64,000 nucleotides of DNA. Source: Rhizobium sp. NLR16a. GTDB lineage: Bacteria; Pseudomonadota; Alphaproteobacteria; Rhizobiales; Rhizobiaceae. This document shows positions 50,610 to 60,719 of this stretch, piece by piece. The position numbers and the translations under genes are program-made. A model generated the notes under the pieces. It saw nothing but the letters and a program-made list of their open reading frames with translations. It had not been told where the DNA came from and did not search any database. Location of the stretch: NCBI RefSeq assembly GCF_017948245.1, contig NZ_CP072865.1, positions 3,373,501-3,437,500 of the forward strand, given 5' to 3'. Position 1 is the first letter of the stretch; each line of letters begins with the position of its first letter.

Positions 50610-51362
50610 TCATCGCCCGATATAGATCGAACCAAAGGCTTGGCCGAACTGGCTGATCAGCGCCGCAATCGAGATGTAAAGCAGGAAGAGCCCGCCCATC
50701 AGGAGATAGGGCGTGGAAATGAAATAGACCGGGATCTGCGGCGCCAGCTTGTTGATGAAGCCGATCGAGACGTTGAAGATCATGCCGTAGATCAGAAAGG
50801 GGCTCGACAGCCGCAGCATGATGTAGGTCGTCTGCTCGAGCGTGTCGGTGAAGGAGATCAGCGTCGCGCGCATCTGCATCAGGCCGCCGAAAGGCATGGT
50901 CGTGTAGGAATCGATCAGGGCGCGGAAGACGATGTGATGGAAATCCATGATGAAGAGAATCATGATGCCGGCAAAGGTGATGAAGGCGGAAAGGCTGGTC
51001 TCGGGCGTATCTTCGATGACATCGGCCGAACCCGGCTGGGTATAGCCGACCATCATGGCGAGGATCGTCGCGGCGAATTGCATGCCGAGCGTATAGAGTC
51101 TGGCCAGCATGCCGTACATCACGCCGATCAGTGATTCGCTGAAGATCAGGCCGATATAGGTCGCGGACCCGGTGTGGACGGCGGGATAGACGGTGTCCCA
51201 AAGCAGCGGCATGACGGCGATCGACAGCGCGAGGGCAATGAAGACGCGCAGCTGCTCGGGCACGCGCGCCGAGGAAAAACCCGGAAGGACCAGCACACAG
51301 CCGCCGATCCGGCAGAAAACCAGAAACAGCGCGAGAACCGTCCCTTGCGGGTCTGTTATCAT
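50610..51362 (-). CDS. fliR: flagellar biosynthesis protein FliR
   Basis: 250 residues, six predicted membrane helices. Landmarks are [20 protein letters not shown] at the N-terminus, [16 protein letters not shown], and [20 protein letters not shown] then [20 protein letters not shown] at the C-terminus. It belongs to the FliPQR export channel. The ATG overlaps the flhA stop by 4 bases. Confidence 0.95.
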   Translation of the reverse strand: MITDPQGTVLALFLVFCRIGGCVLVLPGFSSARVPEQLRVFIALALSIAVMPLLWDTVYPAVHTGSATYIGLIFSESLIGVMYGMLARLYTLGMQFAATILAMMVGYTQPGSADVIEDTPETSLSAFITFAGIMILFIMDFHHIVFRALIDSYTTMPFGGLMQMRATLISFTDTLEQTTYIMLRLSSPFLIYGMIFNVSIGFINKLAPQIPVYFISTPYLLMGGLFLLYISIAALISQFGQAFGSIYIGR

Positions 51363-53446
51363 GAAATCGAGCCCAAAATTTTTATTTCGATGCCCTTGGC
51401 CAGTTCGACATGCGACAGGACCGGGAGCGTGGCGAACAGCCTTTCGATTATCATGCGCACATAGGAGCGTGTTTCCGGCGACGTGACAAGGGCGAACGGC
51501 AGGCCGCGATCCATGAACTCACGGATAACTTTGCTGGCCTGCTCGCTGAATTCCTCCAGGCTGCGCGGATCGATGTCGAATTCGATCACCTCGCCCTTGG
51601 CATCGCGCTTCAGCGCCTGGTGGAAGGCGAGATCCCATTTACTGCCGAGGCGCAACACACGCAATACGCCATTATCGGCGAGATCGCCGCAGAGCTGTTG
51701 GGCCATGCGGATGCGGACATGCTCGACGATCTGCTCGGTCTTCCTGACATGCGGGGCAAGCTCGGCCACCGCTTCGAGAATGAGATGCAGGTTGCGGATC
51801 GACACCCGCTCGGCAAGCAGGAGCTTGAGCACCGCCTGCAGGCCGGAATAGGACATGTGCGACGAGCAGATCTCGTCGGCGAGCTTCTTGTATTCCGGGT
51901 CGAGTCGATCGATCAGCACCTTGACGTCCTTGTAGGACAGAAGCTGCGGCAGGTTGTTGCGGATGACCTCGCTCATGTGCGTGAGCACGACGGAGACGTT
52001 GTCGATCGGCTGGAAGCCTTCGCGTTTCAGATCGTCGGCGAAGTTTTCGAGGATCGAGACGGCCGGCATGCCGAAAGCGGGTTCGCGGATTTCGTCGCCG
52101 GGAATACTGGGCTTGCGACCGGCGCCGGTGACGACGAGGACTTCGCCGACGCGCAGCAGATTGGAGGCGACCGTCGTGCCGTGGATGCGGATCTGATAAG
52201 ACTTCTCGGCGATGGCGATGTCGTCCGTGACCTTGATTTCCGGCACCACGAAACCGTATTGAGTGGCGAACTTCTTGCGCATCTTGCCGACGCGGAACGC
52301 CAGCTCCTGGTGAGCGCCGAGCAGGCGGGTCGACACCATCTTGCCGAGTGCGAGTTCGATCTCCGAGGTGCGTAGCACCGACTTGACCGAATCCTTCTCC
52401 AGCTCCTTGCTCTGGACGACCTTCTTTTCCTCCTGTTCGCGGCGAAGCTTATTTTCAGCCTCGACCTGCCGCGGAATGAACCAGGCGCCGAAGGCGAGAA
52501 GACCGCCGAGGACGGTGAAGGGAATGGTCGGCAGGCCCGGCATCAGGCCGAGAACGAACATCAGCACGGCCGAGACGGAGAGCGCGCGGGGATAGCCGCT
52601 CAGCTGGTTGACCACCGCCTGGTCGGTGGAGCCGGTCGTGCCGCCGCGCGACACGAGAAGGCCGGCCGCGAGCGAAACGATGAGGGCCGGCATCTGCGAG
52701 ACGAGGCCGTCGCCGACGGAGAGCTTGACGAAGACGTCGGCCGCTTCGCCGATCGGCATGGCGTGGCGGAAATAGCCGATGATGATGCCGCCGAAGACGT
52801 TAATCGCGGTGATGATGAGGCCGGCGACGGCATCGCCGCGCACGAATTTCGACGCGCCGTCCATCGCCCCGAAGAAGGAGCTCTCCTCCTCGAGCTCCTT
52901 GCGCCGGCGCTGGGCTTCCTTTTCGTCGATAATGCCGGCCGAGAGATCGGCATCGATCGACATCTGCTTGCCCGGGATGGCGTCGAGGGTGAAACGCGCG
53001 CCGACTTCGGCGATACGCGTGGCACCCTTGGTGATGACGATGAAGTTGATGGTGATGAGGATCAGGAAGACGATCAGACCGATGACGAAGTCGCCGGACA
53101 TGACGAGACTGGCGAAACCGGCAATGACGCCGCCGGCCGCATCGTGGCCTTCATTGCCGTGGGACAGGATGACGCGGGTCGTCGCGATGTTGAGCGCCAA
53201 CCGTGTCATCGTCGCGATCAGCAGAATGGTCGGAAAAGACGAGAAATCGAGCGGCTTCTGGATCCACAGCGCGACCATCAGGATCAGCACCGAGAAAGCG
53301 ATCGAGAAAGCCAGGCCCATATCGATCAGGAACGGCGGGATCGGCAGGAAGAGAATGCAGATGATGCCGATGATGCCGAGGGCAAAACCGATATCGCGCA
53401 GGCTCGGGGCGACTTTGGGAAGGGGGAGTGCAGGTGGTTGCGCCAT
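51359..53446 (-). CDS. flhA: flagellar biosynthesis protein FlhA
   Basis: 695 residues. Eight membrane helices in the first 320 residues, the FHIPEP family signature region [20 protein letters not shown] then [14 protein letters not shown] (about residues 140-170), and a cytosolic domain of 350 residues that docks export substrates. It is the main gate of flagellar type III secretion. It overlaps fliR by 4 bases; the gap to fliQ upstream is 148 bases. Confidence 0.96.
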   Translation of the reverse strand: MAQPPALPLPKVAPSLRDIGFALGIIGIICILFLPIPPFLIDMGLAFSIAFSVLILMVALWIQKPLDFSSFPTILLIATMTRLALNIATTRVILSHGNEGHDAAGGVIAGFASLVMSGDFVIGLIVFLILITINFIVITKGATRIAEVGARFTLDAIPGKQMSIDADLSAGIIDEKEAQRRRKELEEESSFFGAMDGASKFVRGDAVAGLIITAINVFGGIIIGYFRHAMPIGEAADVFVKLSVGDGLVSQMPALIVSLAAGLLVSRGGTTGSTDQAVVNQLSGYPRALSVSAVLMFVLGLMPGLPTIPFTVLGGLLAFGAWFIPRQVEAENKLRREQEEKKVVQSKELEKDSVKSVLRTSEIELALGKMVSTRLLGAHQELAFRVGKMRKKFATQYGFVVPEIKVTDDIAIAEKSYQIRIHGTTVASNLLRVGEVLVVTGAGRKPSIPGDEIREPAFGMPAVSILENFADDLKREGFQPIDNVSVVLTHMSEVIRNNLPQLLSYKDVKVLIDRLDPEYKKLADEICSSHMSYSGLQAVLKLLLAERVSIRNLHLILEAVAELAPHVRKTEQIVEHVRIRMAQQLCGDLADNGVLRVLRLGSKWDLAFHQALKRDAKGEVIEFDIDPRSLEEFSEQASKVIREFMDRGLPFALVTSPETRSYVRMIIERLFATLPVLSHVELAKGIEIKILGSIS

Positions 53447-53594
53447 GACGATTCCGTCTCTTCATGAGAGGAGGCGGACATGGGTCCGCCCAATTCGGAT
53501 CGAGAATTAAATGGCGAAGCTTGCGCGAAGGTGGCTCAAAGCGGTTCAGCTATTCATGAGGCGTAGAACCGCTGCGCAGTTTTGCGGGAATTGC

Positions 53595-53861
53595 TTAGAA
53601 GCCGGTCTGGATGCGCGAAAAGACGAGATTGGTGAAAATGGAGATTTGCGAGCCGACGAAAGGGGCGGTGATTCCGACCACGACCAGCACGGCGACAATC
53701 TTCGGCACGAAGGTCAGTGTCGCTTCCTGCACCTGGGTCAGCGCCTGAATCAAGGCAATGACGAGACCCACCACCATCGCGGCGAGAACCGCCGGACCGG
53801 AGGCAATCAGGACCGTCCAGATTGCGGCCTGGAACAGGTCCAATGCATCGGCTTCATTCAT
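53595..53861 (-). CDS. fliQ: flagellar biosynthesis protein FliQ
   Basis: 88 residues, two membrane helices (about 17-37 and 52-72), with the family pattern VGLVIALIQALTQVQEATLT and FVPKIVAVLVVV. It forms part of the FliPQR export channel. It lies 89 bases after flgD and before flhA. Confidence 0.94.
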   Translation of the reverse strand: MNEADALDLFQAAIWTVLIASGPAVLAAMVVGLVIALIQALTQVQEATLTFVPKIVAVLVVVGITAPFVGSQISIFTNLVFSRIQTGF

Positions 53862-53950
53862 CTGAAGGCAACCTCATATCGCCTCGAAGCAGCCCCGCTA
53901 TAACAGGGCTGCGATTGATCGGCATTAGCGCGCTCCTGGCGCCCCTTGCG

Positions 53951-54376
53951 TCAGGAGCCGCTGCTCGGCGCCTCGTCGGCAACAGTGATTCCCGCCTGCA
54001 CGAGTATCTTATCGCCATCCGTGGTCGTCGCAATGATGCCGTCGGAATAAACTTTGACGGAATCAATGACGCCTTTGACGGTGCCGTCGGCGCTTTCCAT
54101 ATATTTGCCGACATAGCTGCTGGCCTGCGTCAGGCTCGAGCTTGCCAGAAGCGTATCCAGCTTGGTGTTGGTCTGGATCGTCTGCTCGACCTGCGAGAAG
54201 GTCGCAAGCTGAGCGACCTGCTCACTTGCATCCATCGGATCGGTCGGATCCTGGTTCTTCATCTGCGCGATGAGCAGCTGAAGGAAGTTGTCGTAGTTCA
54301 GCGTCGCCTTCTGGGTCGAGCTTGACGTGCCGGTCGAGGTCGAGCTCGTCACTTTTGACGTTGCATCTACCGCCAT
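53951..54376 (-). CDS. flgD: flagellar hook-capping protein FlgD
   Basis: 141 residues. The Ser/Thr-rich N-terminus is followed by the conserved [20 protein letters not shown], then [20 protein letters not shown]. FlgD caps the growing hook. The short C-terminal part lacks the full fibronectin-like and Tudor-like domains of longer FlgD, as is common in rhizobia. It overlaps flbT by 10 bases. Confidence 0.93.
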   Translation of the reverse strand: MAVDATSKVTSSTSTGTSSSTQKATLNYDNFLQLLIAQMKNQDPTDPMDASEQVAQLATFSQVEQTIQTNTKLDTLLASSSLTQASSYVGKYMESADGTVKGVIDSVKVYSDGIIATTTDGDKILVQAGITVADEAPSSGS

Positions 54377-54816
54377 GGTGCGATCTCCCTGCGGATCTGC
54401 TCGACCATCGTCGGCGGCAGTTCGTGGTTGTTGAGAATATTGTCTTCGATGGCGTAGAGACCGCGGATCGCCTTCAGCGCGTCGAAGGCGCGGCCGGTCG
54501 ACACAAGTGCGTCGATGCGCTTCAGTTCGGCGAGGATCTCTTCATTCTTGAAGCAGGTGAGCAGCATGGTGATCGACTTGCGGAACATCGCCGTCGAGTG
54601 CTCCTTGCCCTCGGGGTTGATGAGGATCATCTGCGCGATGAAGTAGAGCTGGCGCAGGGGCGTCGTCGCACCTTCCGGCTGGAGGACGTGATTTTCGAGA
54701 AGGAACGTCACATCATTCAGGAATTCCAGCGCGACCTTGCGGTCGACACGCAGGACGGCGCCGTTGATGAAGATTCTTTCCCCGGCTTTCAGAGAAATGC
54801 GTAGTGTACTTTTCAT
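54367..54816 (-). CDS. flbT: flagellin-synthesis regulator FlbT
   Basis: 149 residues. Family pattern: [20 protein letters not shown] at the start, [20 protein letters not shown] then [15 protein letters not shown] in the middle. In Caulobacter FlbT binds flagellin mRNA and lowers its stability, while FlaF acts in the opposite sense. The ATG overlaps the flaF stop. Confidence 0.93.
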   Translation of the reverse strand: MKSTLRISLKAGERIFINGAVLRVDRKVALEFLNDVTFLLENHVLQPEGATTPLRQLYFIAQMILINPEGKEHSTAMFRKSITMLLTCFKNEEILAELKRIDALVSTGRAFDALKAIRGLYAIEDNILNNHELPPTMVEQIRREIAPWR

Positions 54817-55160
54817 TTAAGTCCATCCCTGATGATGGTGGTAACGTCGATGATGCCCTGGTAGTTGTTAGACAGACGTTTTCTGATCCTGTCGCATTCC
54901 TTCAATATCCAGATCGCAATCGAGATGAGGTTGGCCCTGAGCTGGACATCCAGCTGGTTTTCCGGATGTTTCAGATCCTCGATAAAGCTGATCCACACCC
55001 GGCGCGTATAAAACAGGGCTTCGATGGCTTCCCGGCCGTATTTTTCCTTGTCGCGCGCCAACGACAGCAGCTCTATGGACCGGTCAAGAACCTGCCATTC
55101 CCGCTCTTTCGCGTCGGCCACCGAGTCCTGCATGACTTCGGCATATGAGAACTGATACAT
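54813..55160 (-). CDS. flaF: flagellar regulator FlaF
   Basis: 115 residues, all helical: [40 protein letters not shown] and [20 protein letters not shown] are typical FlaF segments. It pairs with FlbT in coupling flagellin translation to assembly. It overlaps flbT by 4 bases and follows flgL after 34 bases. Confidence 0.93.
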   Translation of the reverse strand: MYQFSYAEVMQDSVADAKEREWQVLDRSIELLSLARDKEKYGREAIEALFYTRRVWISFIEDLKHPENQLDVQLRANLISIAIWILKECDRIRKRLSNNYQGIIDVTTIIRDGLK

Positions 55161-55194
55161 TCATGCATCCTTCTTTATTGCGCGCCTTTGCTCA

Positions 55195-56247
55195 TCAAAG
55201 GTAGTTCACGAGACTCAACTGCTGGATCTTCGAGACGATCGTGTAAGCGGTTTCAAGCTGCGTTTCCAAAGTCTTGACGAGAGTGGAGGCTTCGTACGGA
55301 TCGACGCCCTGAAGATCGACCAGCTTGTTCTTGATAATGTTCGACTGAGCGTCGAGAGCGTCGTTGGACTTCTTGACGCGCTCCTGGGAGAGGCCGAGCT
55401 GGCTTGCCTGCGTCACGAGACCGCTCGTGGCCTTGGCCGTGTAGCTGATGGCCTGCTTGGACACCGTCGTCATTGCATCGGTGCTGAGGTTCTGGCCGAG
55501 CAGCGCGGTGGTCATGACCGAAGCAAGCGCCAAATAGCGCATGCCTTCGGAATTGGCATTGGTCGAAGATTCGATCACTTCCGAGTTGCTGATGCGGCTC
55601 GTCATGTTCTGGCTCGACGCCTGCGACCAGCCGGTCCCCGCAGCCGTCCAGTTCGCTTCGCTGAACATCGGTTCGACCGTCGACGTGATGAAGGTCTCCA
55701 TTTCAGCGCCGGTGAGGTCGCTGACCGCTTTCGGCGGGATAAGGCCGGCTGCATAAGTGTTCAAAGCGGTAACGATTGCCGTACTGGTTGCGGTCGTCTT
55801 GTCTGTCAGCGGCTGCACGTCGGTGTTGATGCCGGAGAACAGATATTCCCCGTTCACCATGGTGTTGGCCGTATCCATCATGGTCGAAAGTGCGCTGGTG
55901 GCCGACTGAATGGCGACGGTTATGCTGCCCGGATCGTGGCTGCCCTGCAGCGCCGTCAGCTTCGAAACGAGGCCATCGCCAACGTCCTTCATCTTGGAAA
56001 GACCGAGCTGCGAGGATTCCATGCGTGCGCTGACGAGCGAATTGCTTGCTTTGATCGAGTCTATTCTGTCGGTCTCGCGGGTGAAATCCACGCTCCTGGC
56101 CGCATTACCGCCGAGCGAGATGCCGATGTCTGCATAGACTCCCGTCGTTGCTTCCATCGTCGCCTTCGTCATCTGGTTCTGCGCCTGACGGATCGTCAAC
56201 CGCATCGCATTCTGAATGGCCGAACTTGAAATAAATGAGCTCTTCAT
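55195..56247 (-). CDS. flgL: flagellar hook-associated protein FlgL
   Basis: 350 residues with flagellin-like N-terminal and C-terminal helices (LTIRQAQNQMTKATMEATTG; NIIKNKLVDLQGVDPYEAST then LVKTLETQLETAYTIVSKIQ). It forms the hook-filament junction with FlgK. It lies 3 bases after flgK. Confidence 0.93.
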   Translation of the reverse strand: MKSSFISSSAIQNAMRLTIRQAQNQMTKATMEATTGVYADIGISLGGNAARSVDFTRETDRIDSIKASNSLVSARMESSQLGLSKMKDVGDGLVSKLTALQGSHDPGSITVAIQSATSALSTMMDTANTMVNGEYLFSGINTDVQPLTDKTTATSTAIVTALNTYAAGLIPPKAVSDLTGAEMETFITSTVEPMFSEANWTAAGTGWSQASSQNMTSRISNSEVIESSTNANSEGMRYLALASVMTTALLGQNLSTDAMTTVSKQAISYTAKATSGLVTQASQLGLSQERVKKSNDALDAQSNIIKNKLVDLQGVDPYEASTLVKTLETQLETAYTIVSKIQQLSLVNYL

Positions 56248-56250
56248 GGC

Positions 56251-57738
56251 TTAACTCGCGATATCCAGCAATGACTTCAACATTTCGTCTACGGCGTTCA
56301 GAATCTTGGTCGCCGCTTTGTAGGACTGCTCAATGTCGAGGAGCAGCGTCAGCTCCTCGTCGAGGTTGACGCCGGTCTCATTGGAATAGGCTTCGTCGGA
56401 GCGCGACAGTGCCGCCGAAGTGTTTTCGGCCGCCGTCGTTGCGTTGCTGCGGTACTGCTCGAGCCAGCCGAGTGAATTCGTGGCATATTCCATGATGCTC
56501 ACGTTGGAATCGATGCCCGTCGTGGCGTCGAAGCCGACCGGCGCTCCAGCTGCCGGGTCGAAATCCATGTCGGATGTCATCGCCGTATAAAGGCGGTCGA
56601 GCTCAGCCGTATAACCGCTGACGCCTGACGTATTCAGGACGACGCCGGCGGCGTTGACGCCACCATCGCGCAGACGCATCGGATCGCCGCCCTGTGAGGT
56701 GATTACGCGGGTGCTGACCGTGATGGTCGACGCCATGCCGGCGACCGCGGTGGCGCCAGTATCTACCGTGCCGCCGCTCCAGGTGAAGAGGCCAGGCACA
56801 TAGGCCGGGGGGCCTGCCGTGTTCTGCTCCTTGAAGAGCGAGACGAGGCCACGGGCGATTTCGTCGAGCTGCTTCTGGAAGTTGGGGGCGATCTCGTCGC
56901 GAATCTGCAGGAGCGACTGGAGGCTTCCCTGCCCCGTCGTCGTCGAACCCTTGCCGAGCGGCAGCGCCACGCCGTCGATATAGACAGAATTGCCGACCGT
57001 GGTGGCGGTATAGATATCCTGGGACTTGAACGTCACCTTGCGCGGGATCGTCTCGAAGAGGATCGTTCCGTCCGGCGTGCTCAACACCATGTCGTTGTTG
57101 TCGCGCGTCGTCGCGCTGACGCCGACGATTTGCGAAATCTGCTTCAGAACTTTCTCGCGTTCATCGAGAGCGCCGGATGCATCCGTACCGGAGGCGGTGG
57201 CGGTCTTGACCGCATTGTTAGCCTTCTCGAACTGGCTGAGGAGCGTATTCAGCGTATCGACGGCGGTGGTGATTTCCTTGTCGGCGTTGGCGCGAACGTC
57301 CTGAACGGACTGCGAGGCATTGTTCAGCGAGTTGGCGACGTCCTGGGCGGCGGTGACGGCGCCCTGCGCGGCGACTGTACTGCCGGGCGTGGTGCGGAAC
57401 GCCTGGAGCTTCTGCTGGAAAACACCGAGATAAGTGGACGGCGACGTTTCGTAGTCGTTGCCGCCCATGATCGATTTGAGGTCTTCGAGACCGCCCAGCA
57501 GGGTCTGCTGGGCACTATCCTGAGAGGAGGTCTTCAGATACTGACGCAGTAGGGCATCTTCCTGTGCCCGGTTGATCTTGACCACCTGCGCGCCGTTGAG
57601 TGACGTGGTGAGCATCGCCTGTCGGCGCACGTAATCCTTGTTGCCCGCATTCGAGATATTGTTCGATACGACACTGCTCTGCGTGCCGGTATTGTTGAAT
57701 ATGTTCTGCGCGGTATTCAGTGCGGACGTGAGCGACAT
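56251..57738 (-). CDS. flgK: flagellar hook-associated protein FlgK
   Basis: 495 residues. The N-terminal motif SVVSNNISNAGNKDYVRRQA is a variant of the usual axial-protein signature. The central region has NNDMVLSTPDGTILFETIPR, and the C-terminal helix is GVNLDEELTLLLDIEQSYKA then ATKILNAVDEMLKSLL. It joins hook to filament with FlgL. It lies 19 bases after flgE. Confidence 0.94.
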   Translation of the reverse strand: MSLTSALNTAQNIFNNTGTQSSVVSNNISNAGNKDYVRRQAMLTTSLNGAQVVKINRAQEDALLRQYLKTSSQDSAQQTLLGGLEDLKSIMGGNDYETSPSTYLGVFQQKLQAFRTTPGSTVAAQGAVTAAQDVANSLNNASQSVQDVRANADKEITTAVDTLNTLLSQFEKANNAVKTATASGTDASGALDEREKVLKQISQIVGVSATTRDNNDMVLSTPDGTILFETIPRKVTFKSQDIYTATTVGNSVYIDGVALPLGKGSTTTGQGSLQSLLQIRDEIAPNFQKQLDEIARGLVSLFKEQNTAGPPAYVPGLFTWSGGTVDTGATAVAGMASTITVSTRVITSQGGDPMRLRDGGVNAAGVVLNTSGVSGYTAELDRLYTAMTSDMDFDPAAGAPVGFDATTGIDSNVSIMEYATNSLGWLEQYRSNATTAAENTSAALSRSDEAYSNETGVNLDEELTLLLDIEQSYKAATKILNAVDEMLKSLLDIAS

Positions 57739-57757
57739 GGCTTAGCCGTTACCTTAC

Positions 57758-59056
57758 TTATCTCTTGAGGTTGACGAGGACGTCCATGATGTCGGACCCC
57801 GTCTGAAACACTTTCGAATTGGCGGTGTAGCTGCGCTGCGCTTCGATCATCTCGGTCAGTTCGCCGGCGAGATCGACGTTCGAACCCTCGAGAGCACCTG
57901 ATTTGATCGTGCCGAGCCCGTTGGTCTGCGGGAAGCCGGTGACGGTGACGCCCGATTGTCCGTTGGCGCTGTAGACGTTGCCGCTCATCAGCGTCAGCTT
58001 GTCGGGGCTTGCAACGTTGGCGAGCGGAATGCGGTAAAGTGGCTTGGTGCTGCCGTCTTCATACTTGGCGTAGACGATGCCGTCGCCGTCGATGGTGACG
58101 TCCTTGACCGGGGTCGCCGCCTGACCGTTCGGCGTACCGGTGCCGGAAAAGGCGGCGCCGAGTTGAGTAAAGCCGGAGAGATCCATTGCTATCGTCTGGC
58201 CGGTGGTCGTATCGTTGATGCTGAGGGTGCCGCCAGTGAGCATCTTGCCGTCACGGTCAAAGGTTAGCGATCCCGATCCGACAGCGCCACCGGCGCTGTA
58301 CGGAAATGAAGTTGTGCCACCCGTCGCCGCGTTGGCGTTGCGAAAGACTGCAACCTCCCAGGTCGCAGCGGTACCGGTTGCCGGCGGCGGCGTAACCACC
58401 GAGGTCTTCGTGAAGTAGAAGTCGTACATCACCTTGTTGCCGAGACGGTCATAGGCGACCATCGAGACCTTTTTGGTGTCGGCGGTGGTGGTCGCGAGGT
58501 TTGCGCTTGGAAGGGTCGCCGGGGCAACCGGCGCGACGTTGGCGTTGGAATCAAGGTTCCCCTTGAAGACACCTGATGTCGACGCGATTGCGGTCAGACC
58601 ATCCTGATTGACGTTGACGGGGACGAGGCCGTCGAAGCCGTTGACGACGACGGCAGGAGCGCCGGAGTCGTAGGAATAGCCCATCAACTGGAAGCCGGCG
58701 GCATTGACGAGATTGCCTTCGTCGTCCTTCTGGAAGTCGCCGGCGCGGGTCAGAACCGGTGTGCCGTCAGGCCCTTGGACAATGAAGAAGCCGTCGCCCG
58801 AAATCGCAAGATCGGTGGAGGAGGTCGTGTAAGAAATATCGCCTTGGTCGGAGACCGCCTGGCGCACGGAGGTCTGAACGCCGCCGGAGTTGTAATTGCC
58901 GCCCGAGGAGGGGAGAACCAGCGAGGAGAAGCTCGTCGACACGGCCTTGTAACCGGTGGTGTTCACGTTGGCAATGTTGTCGGAGACGGTGCTGAGGCGG
59001 TTTGCCTGCGCGTTCATGCCCGACACTGCCGTCTTCATGCTGCCGAAAATGCTCAT
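57758..59056 (-). CDS. flgE: flagellar hook protein FlgE
   Basis: 432 residues. The axial N-terminal signature is MNAQANRLSTVSDNIANVNT then TGYKAVSTSFSSLVL. The GDGFFIVQGPDG patch and the C-terminal SNVDLAGELTEMIEAQRSYT then ANSKVFQTGSDIMDVL are diagnostic. It forms the flagellar hook. First gene of a run that includes flgK, flgL, flaF, flbT and flgD; rem lies just upstream, and the 126-base gap should contain the Rem-controlled promoter. Confidence 0.95.
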   Translation of the reverse strand: MSIFGSMKTAVSGMNAQANRLSTVSDNIANVNTTGYKAVSTSFSSLVLPSSGGNYNSGGVQTSVRQAVSDQGDISYTTSSTDLAISGDGFFIVQGPDGTPVLTRAGDFQKDDEGNLVNAAGFQLMGYSYDSGAPAVVVNGFDGLVPVNVNQDGLTAIASTSGVFKGNLDSNANVAPVAPATLPSANLATTTADTKKVSMVAYDRLGNKVMYDFYFTKTSVVTPPPATGTAATWEVAVFRNANAATGGTTSFPYSAGGAVGSGSLTFDRDGKMLTGGTLSINDTTTGQTIAMDLSGFTQLGAAFSGTGTPNGQAATPVKDVTIDGDGIVYAKYEDGSTKPLYRIPLANVASPDKLTLMSGNVYSANGQSGVTVTGFPQTNGLGTIKSGALEGSNVDLAGELTEMIEAQRSYTANSKVFQTGSDIMDVLVNLKR

Positions 59057-59182
59057 CTGAAAACCTCGTTTTACCTGTTAAACTCGAGAGTATTTGTCGG
59101 GCCTTGCGTGAAGCTGTCTGTGATGGCGAGCAGCGAGGCCAATCTCGAGGTTCAGCCGGACGCCGCTGTCCGGCCGGAAAAA

Positions 59183-59854
59183 TCAGGCCCAGTCGATGCA
59201 GTAGCCAAGGAAGCGCTTGGAATCGACCGGATCGACACCGAGCTTCTTGCGCAGCTTCTTGCGCAGCTTCGAGATGTGGCTTTCGACGACGTTCTCCTCG
59301 ACCTCCTCATCGAAGATGCCGTAGATGGCGTTGAAGATCTGGGTCTTGGTGACCCGGCGACCGCGATTGGCGATCAAATATTCGAGGATGCGGCGCTCGC
59401 GCCGGGGAAGCGCGAAGACTTCGCCGTTGATCTCGGGGTCACGACCATCCGAGAAGACACGGATGCCGCCGATATCGGTGTAGTTGGCGATCGCCTTCAG
59501 CCGGCGCCGGATCGCGGCCGCCCTGGCGAGGATTTCGCGGGGATGGACAGGCTTGCGTACCACGTCGTCGACGCCGCAATCGAAAAGCGCAAGGGTGTTT
59601 TCGAGCGAGGGCTGGTCGCTGACCGCGATCACCGGCGCCATCGAGCGGTCCCGGATCGCCCGGGGCAGCTCGAAGCTGCGTTGGCCCTGACCGATCAAAA
59701 AGGCCTCGACCGCCGCAATATCCGAATCGGCAGCGGTCTGTACCCACTCGCCGAATTCCGATGGATCAAAGCCGGTGGAGGGAATGCCCTCCCGGCCAAA
59801 CAGGGATGTGTATCCGTCTTTCACGAGCTCACGCTCATCAACCACTACGATCAT
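59183..59854 (-). CDS. rem: OmpR-like orphan response regulator Rem (flagellar class III activator)
   Basis: 223 residues. The C-terminal winged helix (about 127-223) has [20 protein letters not shown], the wing [20 protein letters not shown] and [16 protein letters not shown]. The N-terminal receiver is degenerate: the acidic pair (VVDERE) is present, but the usual phospho-acceptor aspartate position falls in [10 protein letters not shown] and appears to be glutamate. The later [16 protein letters not shown] keeps the conserved lysine. In Sinorhizobium Rem activates hook and filament genes in exponential phase; the position before flgE matches. No kinase gene is adjacent. Confidence 0.9.
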   Translation of the reverse strand: MIVVVDERELVKDGYTSLFGREGIPSTGFDPSEFGEWVQTAADSDIAAVEAFLIGQGQRSFELPRAIRDRSMAPVIAVSDQPSLENTLALFDCGVDDVVRKPVHPREILARAAAIRRRLKAIANYTDIGGIRVFSDGRDPEINGEVFALPRRERRILEYLIANRGRRVTKTQIFNAIYGIFDEEVEENVVESHISKLRKKLRKKLGVDPVDSKRFLGYCIDWA

Positions 59855-59898
59855 TCGTCCGCCTCCGAATCAGTGTGGCACTTCGATGATCTATGGGT

Positions 59899-59916
59899 AC
59901 GAATCGCACGAATCGG
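59899..59916. promoter_or_regulatory. tandem 9-bp direct repeat upstream of rem
   Basis: ACGAATCGC followed directly by ACGAATCGG, 45-62 bases before the rem ATG. This is a possible site for an upstream flagellar activator (VisNR in rhizobia). The rest of 59855-60134 is AT-rich and shows no gene. Confidence 0.3.
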
Positions 59917-60134
59917 CGACAACTCGTTAAAGTGAATGGCGGAAATTAATAATTGATTAAGACCCGCGTTGCGATTTGATCTACATCTAGTGGCCTGGCT
60001 CGGATATCCACACAAAAGTTTCGTGGAAAAGTTAACGAGCAGTTAAATGTGACTTGCACGTCGATTTGACGCCGGATTCCTGCCACATTATGACACAGTT
60101 CCGTCACAATTTGGCACTTCCATTTTTGGTTGAA

Positions 60135-60719
60135 TTAATTTTGGCAGAAGTTACTCGCATTGGGAGTCCATTTGCCATAGCCCGTGGCCACCAAATTGGC
60201 GATGACGCGACAGACATATTGCTTCTGCGCCGGGTTGTTATTTGGCCCTGCATGGTATCTGGCTACCGCCATTGTCCACGTCTCATGACGGTCATGCAGG
60301 TTGCGGAGAAACTTCGCCGCATATTCGACGTTGCGATGCGGATCGAACATATCTTCGGCGGAGGCGAAATTCTCGCCATGATAATAGTGATTGATCTGCA
60401 TGCATCCGATGTCGATTAGCTTCGCCCCGCTTCTTCGGGCGACATCGAACTGCCTCATCGCATCCTCTTCCGAAGGCGGAAAAATCGCCCTGCCTTCGAC
60501 GTTCATGGCATAGGGATAAAGTGAGCCCTTGCGACCGGTCTCCGTCAGCCCAACCGAATAGAGGATGCCTTCCGGGATGCCGTATTTGACCGCAGCCGAC
60601 TGGATTTCGCGTTCGCAGGCACCGGTGGAAGCGGCTGCCTCAGAGGTAAACGCCGCCAGCGCTGCTGCTGCGAGCACCGCCAGCAAAGACGTCTTCGATA
60701 CCGGTCTCGCCTGCGCCAT
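60135..60719 (-). CDS. lytic transglycosylase (SLT domain) of the flagellar cluster
   Basis: 194 residues from the ATG at 60719, with GGAGG 6 bases upstream; longer in-frame extensions run through fliK and are rejected. A signal peptide (LLAVLAAAALAAFTSEAAAS) precedes the SLT fold: the catalytic glutamate in GIPEGILYSVGLTETGRKGS, then AKLIDIGCMQINHYYHGENF and TMAVARYHAGPNN. It would open the peptidoglycan for rod or stator passage. Its first 80 bases overlap the end of fliK in another frame. Confidence 0.87.
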   Translation of the reverse strand: MAQARPVSKTSLLAVLAAAALAAFTSEAAASTGACEREIQSAAVKYGIPEGILYSVGLTETGRKGSLYPYAMNVEGRAIFPPSEEDAMRQFDVARRSGAKLIDIGCMQINHYYHGENFASAEDMFDPHRNVEYAAKFLRNLHDRHETWTMAVARYHAGPNNNPAQKQYVCRVIANLVATGYGKWTPNASNFCQN

